Assembly: GCA_016292145.1 (NCBI GenBank)
Contig: JAEFBA010000014.1
Coordinates: 1-41,888 of the forward strand
Origin: Saccharofermentans sp.
GTDB taxonomy: Bacteria; Bacillota; Clostridia; Saccharofermentanales; Saccharofermentanaceae
Length of the DNA stretch: 41,888 bases
Direction: 5' to 3'
Positions 31,378-40,091 of this stretch are shown here, piece after piece. The notes beneath the pieces were generated by a model. It did no database searches and was not told the origin of the DNA. It saw only the letters and a list, made by a program, of their open reading frames with translations. The position numbers and the translations under genes were made by a program. Each line of letters starts with the position of its first letter. The stretch's first letter is position 1.

Positions 31378-33012
31378 GTGGCTGAGAATACTGGTACAGA
31401 GAATAAGACAGCGGCATCCCCGGCTAAGAAGAAGGGGATGAGCTTTGCCTTATCGGCAATAATCGTGGGTATCGGTCTTATCATTACTAAAGGATCCGGA
31501 CTGATCCGCGATGTCATCGTTTCTTTGAGATTCAGCCAGGGCATCTACCGCGACGCGTATACGCTTGCTTTTAACATTCCCGATCTTTTCTATAACCTCC
31601 TTGTAGGCGGCGCCATCTATTCAACGATCGCTCCTTACATGAGCGCACAGCTCGCTGTCGGCAGGGAAGAAGAAGGAATAAAGACCGTAAGTAAATTCAT
31701 TACTGTCGTATGCATCGTCATGGTGATCTGCTGTACGATCGGTACTGTGTTCTCTGAACCTCTTTATGTTATTTACGGCCTGTTTAATGACGTTAAGAAT
31801 CCTGACACGATCCCGCTCGCAGCGCAGGCTTCCAAATTATTATTCCCCCAGATATTCTTCATCATGCTTGCAGCACTTTGCAACGGCATCCTTATCGCAT
31901 ACAGAAAATTCACCATTACATCATTTGCTCCTGTCTTCTATAACATCCTGGTCATTGCCGCTATCTTTGTCTTCGGCGGCAACTCACTTAACAGACTCAT
32001 GATGACAACGGGCGGTATCCTTGCGGCATCTGTATTCTATTTCCTGTTCCAGTACACTTTGGGCTTTAAGCAGATGAAGAAGTTCAGGCTTAATTTCCAT
32101 CTGGCTGACAGGGAGTTCTTAAAGCTCTTTGTAAGAGCTATTCCGATCCTTATCTCAGCTTCGGTTATCCAGATCAACAACATCGTGCTTAACAGCTTTG
32201 CTCTCCAGTTCGACGAGGGAAGCGTTTTCGCGTTCAGGAATGCATCATCTATCTGGCAGATCCCGTATTCAGTATTCGTCGTTGCGATCACTACGGTAAT
32301 GACACCCGAGCTTTCCGGCGATTACGAAGCAAAGAGATTCCAGAAGGCTTCGACTCTTATCTCACACTCGATGAAGAGCGCTTTGTTCATGACGATCCCT
32401 TCTGCAATTTTCATGGCAGTCTTAAATGTTGATGTCGTTAAAGCCGTATATCAGTGGCATTCGAACTATACGGACAGACATGCGCAGACTGCAGCCATTT
32501 TCCTTCTTGGATTCTGCAGTTCGATCATTACTGCAACGGTAGTCCATGTATTTAACCAGGCTTTCTATGCCATCGGCCAGACCAAGCTTCCGCTCATAGC
32601 AGGTGTCATCGGACTTGTAATCAACCCTGTTGCGTGCCACTTCATGGTAGTAACGGGTGTCGGTCCTTTGTCGCTCTCACTGGCATATTCTTTTACCAAC
32701 ATCTGTCAGATGATAATCCTCGCGGTCACATACTGCAGACGCAAGGAACTTGCGCCTTACGGAATAGTCAGATTCCTGATAAAAGCAGCTGTCTGTGTTG
32801 CGGTAATGGCTTTGGCTGTCTTTGTTCTTGACAGATTTTTACCCGCACAGGGTGGAAAAATCACTCAACTTCTTATAATCTCTATAAAGGGCGCAGTTGC
32901 TGTCGTTGTTTATTTCGGAATGGCGGTATTGCTCCGTATGCAGGAAGCCACAGAGTGGATCAACAAATTTAAGTCAAAGGTGTTTAAGAAGACCGCAGCA
33001 AAAAAGGCATGA
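31378..33012 (+). CDS. murJ: Lipid II flippase MurJ
   Basis: A 544-residue MATE-like/MOP superfamily protein with about 14 hydrophobic helices, matching MurJ (MviN). It starts with the typical G-L-I-I-T-K-G-S-G-L-I-R-D-V-I-V-S, and has N-I-P-D-L-F-Y-N-L-L-V-G-G-A, helix pairs with P-Y-S-V-F-V-V-A-I, and F-Y-A-I-G-Q-T-K-L-P. It flips lipid II across the membrane for peptidoglycan synthesis. The start is GTG directly after the pncC stop, with GGTAAGG upstream. Its stop overlaps the L,D-transpeptidase start by four bases, tying it to wall synthesis. Confidence 0.93.
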   Translation: MAENTGTENKTAASPAKKKGMSFALSAIIVGIGLIITKGSGLIRDVIVSLRFSQGIYRDAYTLAFNIPDLFYNLLVGGAIYSTIAPYMSAQLAVGREEEGIKTVSKFITVVCIVMVICCTIGTVFSEPLYVIYGLFNDVKNPDTIPLAAQASKLLFPQIFFIMLAALCNGILIAYRKFTITSFAPVFYNILVIAAIFVFGGNSLNRLMMTTGGILAASVFYFLFQYTLGFKQMKKFRLNFHLADREFLKLFVRAIPILISASVIQINNIVLNSFALQFDEGSVFAFRNASSIWQIPYSVFVVAITTVMTPELSGDYEAKRFQKASTLISHSMKSALFMTIPSAIFMAVLNVDVVKAVYQWHSNYTDRHAQTAAIFLLGFCSSIITATVVHVFNQAFYAIGQTKLPLIAGVIGLVINPVACHFMVVTGVGPLSLSLAYSFTNICQMIILAVTYCRRKELAPYGIVRFLIKAAVCVAVMALAVFVLDRFLPAQGGKITQLLIISIKGAVAVVVYFGMAVLLRMQEATEWINKFKSKVFKKTAAKKA

Positions 33013-33935
33013 AGAGCAGGGGATTATCACTAAAGCTTATTACTGTATTGGCAGTCACGAGCGTTTTGTTTGGTGTTTCCTCTTGCCACGTAAATACTTC
33101 CGTTGAGACTGATATAAATGTTGTGATCAACAGTTCTGAGATCATCGGAACTTCTGATACTACCGTGACCGAAGTGCCCGCTGAGACAATACCCGCATTA
33201 GGACCCATCCTTGCTGAGACTACGGCTCCTGAGACAACAGCACCGGAGACTTCAAAAGAGACTTCAAAAGAAACTTCCGAGACAACAGAAGAAACCGTTA
33301 TAGAGAACCTGTCACCCGAGTGGGTCAGGGCTTTGCCGCTGGCACAGGATCTCGGGACTAATCAGATGCTGATAGTTGCAGCTTCCGGAATGACCAAGAC
33401 TACCTGCAAAGTTTCAATGCATGAGAGGGATGCCAATGGAAACTGGATACAGGTCTTATCTGTTGAGGGATATGTCGGGAAGAACGGCATGGTCATGGAT
33501 TCGGAACGCAAGGAAGGCTGCGGCAAGACACCTATCGGTGTTTATCATTTCAATAAGGCATTCGGCATCGCAGATGATCCGGGTTGTACTATCCCTTATG
33601 TCAAGGTAACAAAAGACCTCTACTGGTCAAGTGACATGCGCGACGGCATGCGCTACAACGAGATGGTCAGCATTGATGATTATCCGGATCTTGATAAGAA
33701 GAACAGCGAGCATCTGATCGATTATACAAAGGCATATCAGTACTGCCTTAACATAAGCTTTAACGAGGAATGCACACCGGGCAGGGGTTCGGCTATCTTC
33801 CTTCACTGCACCGGAAATAACAAGTACACTGCAGGCTGTGTTGCGGTTTCCAAGGACACCATGGTACAGATTATGAAACGTGTCGATCCCGGCTGTGTGG
33901 TCGTAATAGATACCAAAGACGGGCTCGGCGCCTGA
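33009..33935 (+). CDS. Lipoprotein L,D-transpeptidase (YkuD-like)
   Basis: A 308-residue predicted lipoprotein. A signal peptide with lipobox F-G-V-S-S-C places the acylated cysteine at C26. A Thr/Glu/Pro/Ser-rich spacer (about 55-97) would reach from the membrane into the wall. The C-terminal YkuD-like catalytic domain has K-T-P-I-G-V-Y, then H266-C-T-G ... G-C277-V-A-V, the His/Cys pair of L,D-transpeptidases. These form 3-3 peptidoglycan cross-links or attach wall proteins. It overlaps murJ by four bases. Confidence 0.85.
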   Translation: MKSRGLSLKLITVLAVTSVLFGVSSCHVNTSVETDINVVINSSEIIGTSDTTVTEVPAETIPALGPILAETTAPETTAPETSKETSKETSETTEETVIENLSPEWVRALPLAQDLGTNQMLIVAASGMTKTTCKVSMHERDANGNWIQVLSVEGYVGKNGMVMDSERKEGCGKTPIGVYHFNKAFGIADDPGCTIPYVKVTKDLYWSSDMRDGMRYNEMVSIDDYPDLDKKNSEHLIDYTKAYQYCLNISFNEECTPGRGSAIFLHCTGNNKYTAGCVAVSKDTMVQIMKRVDPGCVVVIDTKDGLGA

Positions 33936-33983
33936 GTTTGTCGTGAAGTTCAAAAGCACTCTTGAATAATTCATAAGATTACG

Positions 33984-33992
33984 TGATATTAT
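33984..33992 (+). promoter_or_regulatory. Extended -10 promoter of the second L,D-transpeptidase
   Basis: TGATATTAT with TGn in front of TATTAT (33987-33992). It overlaps an ATG at 33991, which therefore cannot be the start. A TTGAAT lies 19 bases upstream of the hexamer. The predicted start is 33999. Confidence 0.55.
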
Positions 33993-33998
33993 GTCTTT

Positions 33999-34014
33999 AC
34001 AATCCTTTTATTGT
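33999..34014 (+). promoter_or_regulatory. 5'-terminal stem-loop
   Basis: ACAAT (33999-34003) pairs with ATTGT (34010-34014) around a six-base loop, beginning exactly at the predicted +1 and ending nine bases before the start codon. Confidence 0.45.
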
Positions 34015-34023
34015 GAGCTGCCG

Positions 34024-35046
34024 ATGTTAAAGAAGTGCCTTATCAGATTATTGTGCCTCGTGATTGCTTATGCATCGGTATTCTGCCTGTTTGACGGTTT
34101 CCCGGCCACTCCTGTTTCTGCTGATACGGTTGGCGAAGCAAATATCGTCGAGGATGAGGAGATCGATCCGAAGTATTATCAGTTTGTCGGAAGACTTTAC
34201 TCAATAGTTACCCGCCGTGATACCTGTGATCCTTCTGAAAAGGAGGAGATGGCAAGGAGCCTTAAGGGCGGGATCACTGAAGCGTATAATATCCTTTACC
34301 ACTTCTATTTTTCGCCCGAGTACAGGGCTCTTCATACGTCTGACGAGCAGTTTGCAGAAGATCTTTATACCGGCTGCTACGGAAGATATGCCGATGCAAA
34401 GGGCAAGGCTTCTGTCGTAAAGAAACTCGAAAACGGCACCAGCAGATATCTGGTATTCAGAGAGTTCGTATCTTCCAATGAATTCGCTAAGCTTTGCGCT
34501 TCCTATAACATCCGCGTAAAGAAGATCCTTCTGAGCAACTATATCGATCACCTTGACGGCATGACCTGCATCGGTGATGACTATTATGATCTCGACAAGA
34601 AGGGCAACCTCGGCTGGAAATATAAGAATGCCGCAAAGCATGTCCGCTGCATTAATGAACAGTTATTCAGGAGCAATACCGATTACTTCATAATTGCGGA
34701 CATCGACAACTGCTACATCATGATCTTTAAGGGCAGTGTAGGCAAATGGAAGCTCTATAAGATCTATCCTATGTCCTGCGGTAAAAAAGGCCATTCGACA
34801 CCCAGAGGAAATTATAAGGTCACCAAGAAGCTTACGCATTTTTATTCGCACGGTTCTCTTTGCTATCACGCAACACAGTGGAACGGACCTTACTATTTCC
34901 ACAGCGTCACATATAACTATAACGGCACGATCCAGGACGGCAGATTAGGCCAGCATGTATCAGCCGGATGCATAAGGCTTAAGAAAGATGTTGCTTACTG
35001 GATCTATCAGAATATCCCGATCGGCACGGCGGTAAAGAATGTATGA
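34024..35046 (+). CDS. Secreted DUF4214 - L,D-transpeptidase protein
   Basis: A 340-residue exported protein. It begins with a signal peptide (M-L-K-K-C-L-I-R-L-L ..., cleavage near V-S-A about residue 34). A helical DUF4214-like region (about 48-155) contains G-R-L-Y-S-I-V-T-R-R, E-A-Y-N-I-L-Y-H-F-Y-F-S-P-E-Y and S-N-E-F. A YkuD L,D-transpeptidase domain follows (about 200-340) with S-T-P-R-G-N-Y-K-V, and the catalytic H311-V-S-A-G-C316-I-R-L. DUF4214 domains are often found in extracellular proteins of Clostridia; their role here is unknown. ATG at 34024 is chosen because an earlier ATG lies inside the promoter; the ribosome binding site is weak. It overlaps the next gene by four bases. Confidence 0.85.
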   Translation: MLKKCLIRLLCLVIAYASVFCLFDGFPATPVSADTVGEANIVEDEEIDPKYYQFVGRLYSIVTRRDTCDPSEKEEMARSLKGGITEAYNILYHFYFSPEYRALHTSDEQFAEDLYTGCYGRYADAKGKASVVKKLENGTSRYLVFREFVSSNEFAKLCASYNIRVKKILLSNYIDHLDGMTCIGDDYYDLDKKGNLGWKYKNAAKHVRCINEQLFRSNTDYFIIADIDNCYIMIFKGSVGKWKLYKIYPMSCGKKGHSTPRGNYKVTKKLTHFYSHGSLCYHATQWNGPYYFHSVTYNYNGTIQDGRLGQHVSAGCIRLKKDVAYWIYQNIPIGTAVKNV

Positions 35047-36002
35047 AGATAGTGGTAATCAACAGATTATTAAAAGACTCTCATAAGGAACAGATCAGAA
35101 AGGCTGCAGCCGGAGCCGGCGGCAGCGTTCTTTTTGTTGAGACTGAAGAAGACATTCCGTCAGATTGGGATGACTGCGAAGTCATCTACGGATTCGGAAT
35201 GGGGAATGCCGCTAAGAATAAGGATCTCAAGTGGCTCTCAGTTCCTTCGGCAGGTGTTGACTATCTGATGAAGCCCGGCGTCTTTGCAAATGAAGACTGC
35301 CTTGTCACCAATTCATCAGGCGCTTACGGAGTAACTATTGCCGAGCATATCATCGCAGTCACTTTGATGATGATGCGCAAACTCGATTATTCCTACGGCG
35401 AGTCATTGAAAGGCAATTGGAGCAGTCCGCAGCCGCAGAAGTCACTTAAGGACTGCCGGATACTTGTTCTCGGAACTGGTGATATCGGGTGCTGTTTTGC
35501 AAGAAGGGCAAGGGCATTTGAGCCTGGGAGCATAACTGGTGTATCAAGGAGCGGGAAGTGTTCAGATCCTTCGTTTGATCTGGTGAGGACAGTATCAGAA
35601 TTGGATTTACTGCTGCCCTTTGCAGATCTTCTTGTAATGAGCCTTCCGGATACGCCTGAGACTAGAGACATCTTAAACCGTGAGCGCATAGGCCTTCTTC
35701 CGGCCGGCGCTTACGTTGTCAACGTGGGGAGGGGCTCTGCCATAGATGAGGATGCTCTTTATGAGAGCCTTGTAAGCGGTAAGCTCGGAGGCGCCGCTCT
35801 GGATGTGTTTAAGAACGAACCTCTTCCTTCTGACAGCAGGCTCTGGAAAACTCCGAACCTTATAATAACGCCTCATGTGGCAGGAAATCTTACTCTCGAA
35901 CACACTCTTAACGTTAATGTGGATATGTTCTGTAAAAATCTGATTAATTATTCTAAAGGCCTGCCTCTTAATAATCTGATCGACCGGAATAAAGGTTACT
36001 GA
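35043..36002 (+). CDS. D-isomer-specific 2-hydroxyacid dehydrogenase
   Basis: A 319-residue NAD(P)-dependent dehydrogenase. The Rossmann motif is V-L-G-T-G-D-I-G (about 140-147). The catalytic triad is Arg in V-N-V-G-R-G-S-A-I-D, Glu in F-K-N-E-P-L-P and His in T-P-H-V-A-G-N. The N-terminal half has the usual S-A-G-V-D and G-A-Y-G-V-T-I-A-E-H. The substrate is unknown; phosphoglycerate, hydroxyisocaproate or lactate-type activities are all possible. Translational coupling (4-base ATGA overlap) to an L,D-transpeptidase is unusual and may point to a wall-related 2-hydroxyacid. Confidence 0.88.
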   Translation: MKIVVINRLLKDSHKEQIRKAAAGAGGSVLFVETEEDIPSDWDDCEVIYGFGMGNAAKNKDLKWLSVPSAGVDYLMKPGVFANEDCLVTNSSGAYGVTIAEHIIAVTLMMMRKLDYSYGESLKGNWSSPQPQKSLKDCRILVLGTGDIGCCFARRARAFEPGSITGVSRSGKCSDPSFDLVRTVSELDLLLPFADLLVMSLPDTPETRDILNRERIGLLPAGAYVVNVGRGSAIDEDALYESLVSGKLGGAALDVFKNEPLPSDSRLWKTPNLIITPHVAGNLTLEHTLNVNVDMFCKNLINYSKGLPLNNLIDRNKGY

Positions 36003-36019
36003 TCAGGGCTTAAAGATCA

Positions 36020-36048
36020 CCCGCAAGCATAATTCTTTGCAGGTTTTT
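36020..36048 (+). terminator. Weak terminator after the hydroxyacid dehydrogenase gene
   Basis: CCCGCAA pairs with TTGCAGG with one mismatch; a five-T run follows. Confidence 0.5.
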
Positions 36049-36228
36049 ATGTCGGTTTGAAGACGTTTTTTGCAGGCTTTTGTCGGATCTTGTCGGTTTT
36101 TGTGATTTCGAGGCTGTTTTTTGCCTCTTTCGAAAAGCCGGAACCCGCGGTTTTAAAGGGTTTTTAAAGCGAGGTGTCCGATTAACGGGACTTGTTTGCT
36201 TTTGTTCGAATTTGTAAGGTAAATTTTG

Positions 36229-36257
36229 TTGACAAAAGTGTATCATAACAATAGAAT
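36229..36257 (+). promoter_or_regulatory. Sigma-A promoter of recA-recX
   Basis: A perfect TTGACA (36229-36234), 17 bases, and TAGAAT (36252-36257). The predicted start is near 36264. Confidence 0.85.
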
Positions 36258-36271
36258 TAACTCATAAATGA

Positions 36272-36283
36272 GAACAAATGTTC
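36272..36283. promoter_or_regulatory. DinR/LexA (SOS) box of recA
   Basis: GAACAAATGTTC fits the Bacillus-type SOS operator core GAAC-RNRY-GTTC exactly and lies just after the predicted start, where LexA would block transcription. Confidence 0.82.
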
Positions 36284-36303
36284 AATTCTTCAGGAGGATC
36301 AAT

Positions 36304-37428
36304 ATGGCTAAGAGTAAGAATGCCGGTAAGGGCTCAGTTGCCCAGGTACAGGATAAGGATGAGAGAAGGAAGGCCCTTGACGCCGCTATGGCGCAGATCG
36401 AGAAGCAGTTCGGCCAGGGTGCCGTTATGCGTCTGGGCGATAAGTCCCAGGTAGAGATCGATACCATTCCTACAGGTGCTCTGACACTTGATATCGCACT
36501 CGGTATCGGCGGACTTCCCAGAGGAAGGATCATCGAGATCTATGGACCTGAATCTTCAGGTAAGACAACAGTAGCTCTCCACTGTGTAGCAGAAGCACAG
36601 AAGATGGGCGGCACATGCGCATTCATCGACGCAGAGCACGCATTAGATCCGGTTTATGCAGGCAACATCGGAGTTGATGTTGATAACCTCCTTTTGTCCC
36701 AGCCTGATACAGGTGAGCAGGCACTTGAGATCTGCGAGACACTTGTAAGAAGCGGCTGCATTGATGTAGTAGTTATCGACTCCGTTGCAGCACTCGTACC
36801 GAGAGCCGAGATCGAAGGCGAGATGGGTGATTCCCACGTCGGTCTTCAGGCACGTCTCATGAGCCAGGCTTTGAGAAAGCTTGCTCCGGTTGTATCCAAG
36901 TCAAATACGATCTGCATCTTTATCAACCAGCTCCGTGAGAAGGTCGGCGTTATGTTCGGTAACCCTGAGACCACACCGGGCGGCCGTGCACTTAAGTTCT
37001 ATGCATCAGTAAGACTTGATGTACGTAAGGTTGAGACTCTCCGTAACGGTACAGACGTAGTCGGAAGCCACACAAGAGTCAAGGTAGTTAAGAATAAGGT
37101 AGCTCCGCCGTTCAAGGAAGCAGAGTTCGATATCATGTACGGTAAGGGCGTATCTTCTGAAGGCTGCATTATTGACTTGGGTGTTGAGAACAACATCATC
37201 GATAAGAGCGGTTCCTGGTTCGCCTATAACGGTGCGAAGATCGCTCAGGGCAGAGACGCTGCCAAGCAGTACCTTATCGACCATCCTGATATCAAGGATG
37301 AGATCGAGGAGAAGATCAGAGACTCCTATATGCCTGCAGATGATGACGATATTCCGGCAGGCGCTGCAGCAGATGCTGCACCCGAAGAAGAATCTGATGA
37401 CGACGATATCTTAGGTATCGATGTCTGA
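36304..37428 (+). CDS. recA: Recombinase RecA
   Basis: A 374-residue RecA of normal length: [13 protein letters not shown] near the start, Walker [10 protein letters not shown], the signature [11 protein letters not shown], and an acidic C-terminal tail ending in a run of Asp residues. It polymerises on single-stranded DNA, catalyses strand exchange and activates LexA self-cleavage. The start is ATG at 36304 with AGGAGG upstream; the frame back to 36268 lies over the LexA box and was rejected. The stop overlaps recX by eight bases. Confidence 0.98.
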   Translation: MAKSKNAGKGSVAQVQDKDERRKALDAAMAQIEKQFGQGAVMRLGDKSQVEIDTIPTGALTLDIALGIGGLPRGRIIEIYGPESSGKTTVALHCVAEAQKMGGTCAFIDAEHALDPVYAGNIGVDVDNLLLSQPDTGEQALEICETLVRSGCIDVVVIDSVAALVPRAEIEGEMGDSHVGLQARLMSQALRKLAPVVSKSNTICIFINQLREKVGVMFGNPETTPGGRALKFYASVRLDVRKVETLRNGTDVVGSHTRVKVVKNKVAPPFKEAEFDIMYGKGVSSEGCIIDLGVENNIIDKSGSWFAYNGAKIAQGRDAAKQYLIDHPDIKDEIEEKIRDSYMPADDDDIPAGAAADAAPEEESDDDDILGIDV

Positions 37429-37882
37429 TAATACCAGGACCAAGGAAGCCGTAACCTGCGCGATCAGGCACATCGGCACGGGCATATACTCTTCAGGCAA
37501 GATAAGGCTTTATCTTATGCAGAGGGGTTATTCGGAAGCTGTCGCCGCCGAAGCGGTCAGGCTTCTGATAGAGTCCGGCTATATTGACGATCTGCGTGCT
37601 TCGCGTAAGGTTTTAGCGGTCCGGTCAGGCAAGAAGCAGGAGAGCAAACAGTTCATGTATCAGCGCCTGCTCGAGGCAGGTATCGATCCTGAATTTGCTG
37701 ATCTCGTTGTCGATGAATTAGACAGCGATACGGATACCTGTAAAAGTCTTTATGAAGCCAATTTCGGAAGTCCTGATGAAGACAGTTCCGGCAGGGAAGA
37801 TGAGTTCCTGAAGATCGCAGGGCTCAGAGGGTACTCTATGGAGACAGCCCGGAAGGCTTTCAGGCTTTATCTCGAACAATGA
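37421..37882 (+). CDS. recX: Regulatory protein RecX
   Basis: A 153-residue all-helical protein with the three-repeat RecX layout: [20 protein letters not shown], and a final [13 protein letters not shown]. RecX restrains RecA filament growth. Its ATG lies inside the recA coding region (8-base overlap), so translation is coupled and it shares SOS control. A terminator follows. Confidence 0.88.
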   Translation: MSDNTRTKEAVTCAIRHIGTGIYSSGKIRLYLMQRGYSEAVAAEAVRLLIESGYIDDLRASRKVLAVRSGKKQESKQFMYQRLLEAGIDPEFADLVVDELDSDTDTCKSLYEANFGSPDEDSSGREDEFLKIAGLRGYSMETARKAFRLYLEQ

Positions 37883-37888
37883 TCTTAC

Positions 37889-37925
37889 AGGCTCTCGTGA
37901 TATATGGTTCATGAGAGCCTTTTTC
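37889..37925 (+). terminator. Rho-independent terminator after recX
   Basis: AGGCTCTCGTGA pairs with TCATGAGAGCCT (one wobble), with an eight-base loop and a T-run. Confidence 0.88.
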
Positions 37926-37939
37926 TTTTAGCCGATATT

Positions 37940-37948
37940 TGTTATATT
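37940..37948 (+). promoter_or_regulatory. Extended -10 promoter placing the start at the rimO ATG
   Basis: TGTTATATT, with TGn before TATATT (37943-37948). Transcription would begin at about 37955, the position of the ATG (37956), so the mRNA would be leaderless or nearly so. Confidence 0.5.
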
Positions 37949-37955
37949 CGTTCTT

Positions 37956-39326
37956 ATGGAAAATAAACTTGCAAACAAAGATATTAAGATAACTCTTCTT
38001 GCTCTTGGTTGTTCCAAGAACCTTATTGACTGCGAGAATATGTCCACTCAGCTAAAGCTGGCCGGATATAACGTAATAAATGACGTGCCTGAATCGGACA
38101 TTGTGGTAATCAACACATGCGGTTTTATCGAGTCAGCCAAGAAGGAAGCTATCGATGCGATACTTGAAGTCGCTGATTTCAAGGTCCCCAACGGGAATGT
38201 TAAGAAGATAATCGTATCAGGATGCCTTTCCCAGAGATATCCGGAAGATATCTTAAAGGAACTTCCTGAAGTAGATGCGGTTTTGGGAACTGCTCACTAT
38301 GGCGATATAGTGGAAGTCGTAGCAAAGCTCGCATCTGAATTTGATAAGGATTCCGACAAGATCAACCTTACGACAGGCGTAGGCGGCTATAAGCATCTTA
38401 TTAAGGAAAGGGAACTTTCCACGGAAGCATATGCCTGGATCAAGATCGGTGAAGGCTGCCTTCACAGATGCAGTTTCTGCGCCATCCCCCTGATAAGAGG
38501 CACTTTCGTATCCCGCCCCATGGAAGATATCGTTGAAGAAGCTAAGATCATTGCTTCAAGAGGCGTAAAAGAGCTCGTTCTTGCAGCTCAGGATACGACA
38601 AACTACGGAATCGAACTTTATAAAGAGAGAAGCCTTACTAAGCTTTTAAAGGCTCTTTCAGAGATAGACGGGATAGAACTGATCCGCGTTATGTACGGTT
38701 ATATGGACGGCATTACTCCCGATCTGATCGAAGAGATGGCAAATAACCCTAAGGTTGCGCATTATCTTGACATTCCGATACAACATGGCTGCAATAAGAT
38801 CTTAAAGGCAATGTTCAGGAAGGATACTGTTGAGCTTATCACCTCAAGACTTGAGATGATCCGCAAGGCTATGCCTGACTGCATAATCAGAACTACCGTC
38901 ATGGTGGGTTTCCCCGGCGAGACGGAAGAGGACTTCCAGGAGCTTAAGGAAAATCTTAAGAAATGGAAGTTCGACAGACTGGGATGCTTTATCTTCTCTC
39001 CTGAAGAGGGAACAAAAGCCTATGACATGCCGGACCAGATCGATGAGGAGACCAAACAGAGGAGATATGACGAGATCTATGAGCTTCAGAAGCAGATCTC
39101 GGGCGAGCAGTCTCAGAAGCGTCTTGGTACTGTTACCAAAGTCAATATTTGTTCCGTATCTGATGACGGCATCTTCTATGTGGGCAGAAGCTACGGCGAG
39201 TCTCCGGAAGTCGATCCCGTTATCTACATTGCTTCGCAGGATGAGGAGCTTAAGATCGGTGATATCGTAGATTGTAAGATCGTGGATTGCTCTGACGATT
39301 ACGATATGACTGCCGTTACGATTTGA
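37956..39326 (+). CDS. rimO: Ribosomal protein S12 methylthiotransferase RimO
   Basis: A 456-residue radical-SAM methylthiotransferase. The N-terminal UPF0004 domain ligates one FeS cluster through C19, C55 and C90. The radical SAM cluster site is C168-L-H-R-C172-S-F-C175, and a TRAM domain occupies about 395-456. L-G-C-S-K-N-L-I-D, I-R-G-T-F-V-S-R-P and V-M-Y-G-Y-M-D-G-I are closer to RimO, which modifies an aspartate of ribosomal protein S12, than to MiaB. There is no ribosome binding site ahead of the ATG and the recX terminator is only 30 bases upstream. Confidence 0.9.
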   Translation: MENKLANKDIKITLLALGCSKNLIDCENMSTQLKLAGYNVINDVPESDIVVINTCGFIESAKKEAIDAILEVADFKVPNGNVKKIIVSGCLSQRYPEDILKELPEVDAVLGTAHYGDIVEVVAKLASEFDKDSDKINLTTGVGGYKHLIKERELSTEAYAWIKIGEGCLHRCSFCAIPLIRGTFVSRPMEDIVEEAKIIASRGVKELVLAAQDTTNYGIELYKERSLTKLLKALSEIDGIELIRVMYGYMDGITPDLIEEMANNPKVAHYLDIPIQHGCNKILKAMFRKDTVELITSRLEMIRKAMPDCIIRTTVMVGFPGETEEDFQELKENLKKWKFDRLGCFIFSPEEGTKAYDMPDQIDEETKQRRYDEIYELQKQISGEQSQKRLGTVTKVNICSVSDDGIFYVGRSYGESPEVDPVIYIASQDEELKIGDIVDCKIVDCSDDYDMTAVTI

Positions 39327-39350
39327 CGGAAAAATAAATCTGTGTATTAT
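39323..39350 (+). promoter_or_regulatory. Promoter of pgsA
   Basis: TTGACG (39323-39328) overlapping the rimO stop codon, 16 bases, then TATTAT (39345-39350). Confidence 0.6.
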
Positions 39351-39359
39351 TAGTGTGTT

Positions 39360-39371
39360 GTCTTTTAAGAC
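39360..39371 (+). promoter_or_regulatory. 5' leader stem-loop of pgsA
   Basis: GTCTTTTAAGAC is a perfect 12-base palindrome, able to form a GTCT/AGAC hairpin about three bases after the predicted transcription start. Confidence 0.4.
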
Positions 39372-39402
39372 TTCATAAATAATTATTAAGGAGCATTAGG
39401 TC

Positions 39403-40020
39403 ATGAATCTTCCAAACAAGTTATCTATCTTGAGGATCGTTCTTGTTCCAATCACGCTCCTTTTTATGCTTCCGATAAATATATTCGGCTGGGAGCCTTC
39501 CGGCTGGAACAGTTTTATCAATTCCTACGGCATGATAGTTGCAGCTGTCGTCTTCATTATCGCTTCGTTTACGGATATGTTCGACGGCCAGATAGCCAGA
39601 AAGTACAATCTCATCACGGATCTGGGCAAGTTCCTGGATTCTCTGGCAGATAAGATCCTTGTTATAAGCATCATGCTGGCGTTTATCGGTTTGGGAAGGA
39701 TTTCCGCCTGGGCCGTAATGATTATCATCTTAAGAGAGTTCGCAGTATCCGGTCTTCGAATGATAGCTGCGGCAAAAGGAGAGGTAATTGCGGCAAAGAT
39801 GATCGGCAAGATCAAGACCGTAACCCAGATGATCGCCCTCATCTACCTCATGTTTGAGCCTTTGCTCCTTAGGATCTTCGGTTTAGGTTTTAATGGTTAT
39901 CCGATCGAGATAAATGCGGTCACGATAATTGGGGATGTACTTTTCGCAATATGTGTTATTATGACTATTGTTTCAGGCATTGACTATCTTATAAAGGGTA
40001 AGCATTACCTGAAGGGATAA
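39403..40020 (+). CDS. pgsA: CDP-diacylglycerol-glycerol-3-phosphate 3-phosphatidyltransferase
   Basis: A 205-residue membrane enzyme with the CDP-alcohol phosphotransferase motif D-G-x2-A-R-x8-G-x3-D-x3-D, seen as D-G-Q-I-A-R ... G-K-F-L-D-S-L-A-D. Five or six hydrophobic helices are present. It makes phosphatidylglycerol phosphate, the first committed step to phosphatidylglycerol and cardiolipin. AAGGAG lies upstream. Its place beside rimO and recA is typical of Firmicutes. Confidence 0.92.
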   Translation: MNLPNKLSILRIVLVPITLLFMLPINIFGWEPSGWNSFINSYGMIVAAVVFIIASFTDMFDGQIARKYNLITDLGKFLDSLADKILVISIMLAFIGLGRISAWAVMIIILREFAVSGLRMIAAAKGEVIAAKMIGKIKTVTQMIALIYLMFEPLLLRIFGLGFNGYPIEINAVTIIGDVLFAICVIMTIVSGIDYLIKGKHYLKG

Positions 40021-40053
40021 ATGTCAAAGAACTTCGATAGTCAAAATAACCTA

Positions 40054-40082
40054 TTGACAAAAGTCGTGTCTTACATTAAAAA
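40054..40082 (+). promoter_or_regulatory. Promoter of acpP
   Basis: A perfect TTGACA (40054-40059), 17 bases and TAAAAA (40077-40082). The predicted start is near 40089. Confidence 0.6.
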
Positions 40083-40091
40083 CAACTTGTA

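Larger units (their letters stand above)
36003..36303. other. Non-coding region upstream of recA
   Basis: A 301-base region with no credible gene. It holds a weak terminator (36020-36048), imperfect direct repeats of T-T-T-G-C-A-G-G followed by T-rich sequence and TGTCGG (36036-36055, 36069-36086, partial at 36090-36096), a small GAGGC/GCCTC hairpin (36110-36127), the recA promoter and the DinR/LexA box. It is T-rich on the plus strand. Confidence 0.6.

Noticed and set aside
36268..36303. N-terminal extension of recA
   Set aside because: It lies over the DinR/LexA box just after the predicted +1; AGGAGG precedes ATG at 36304.
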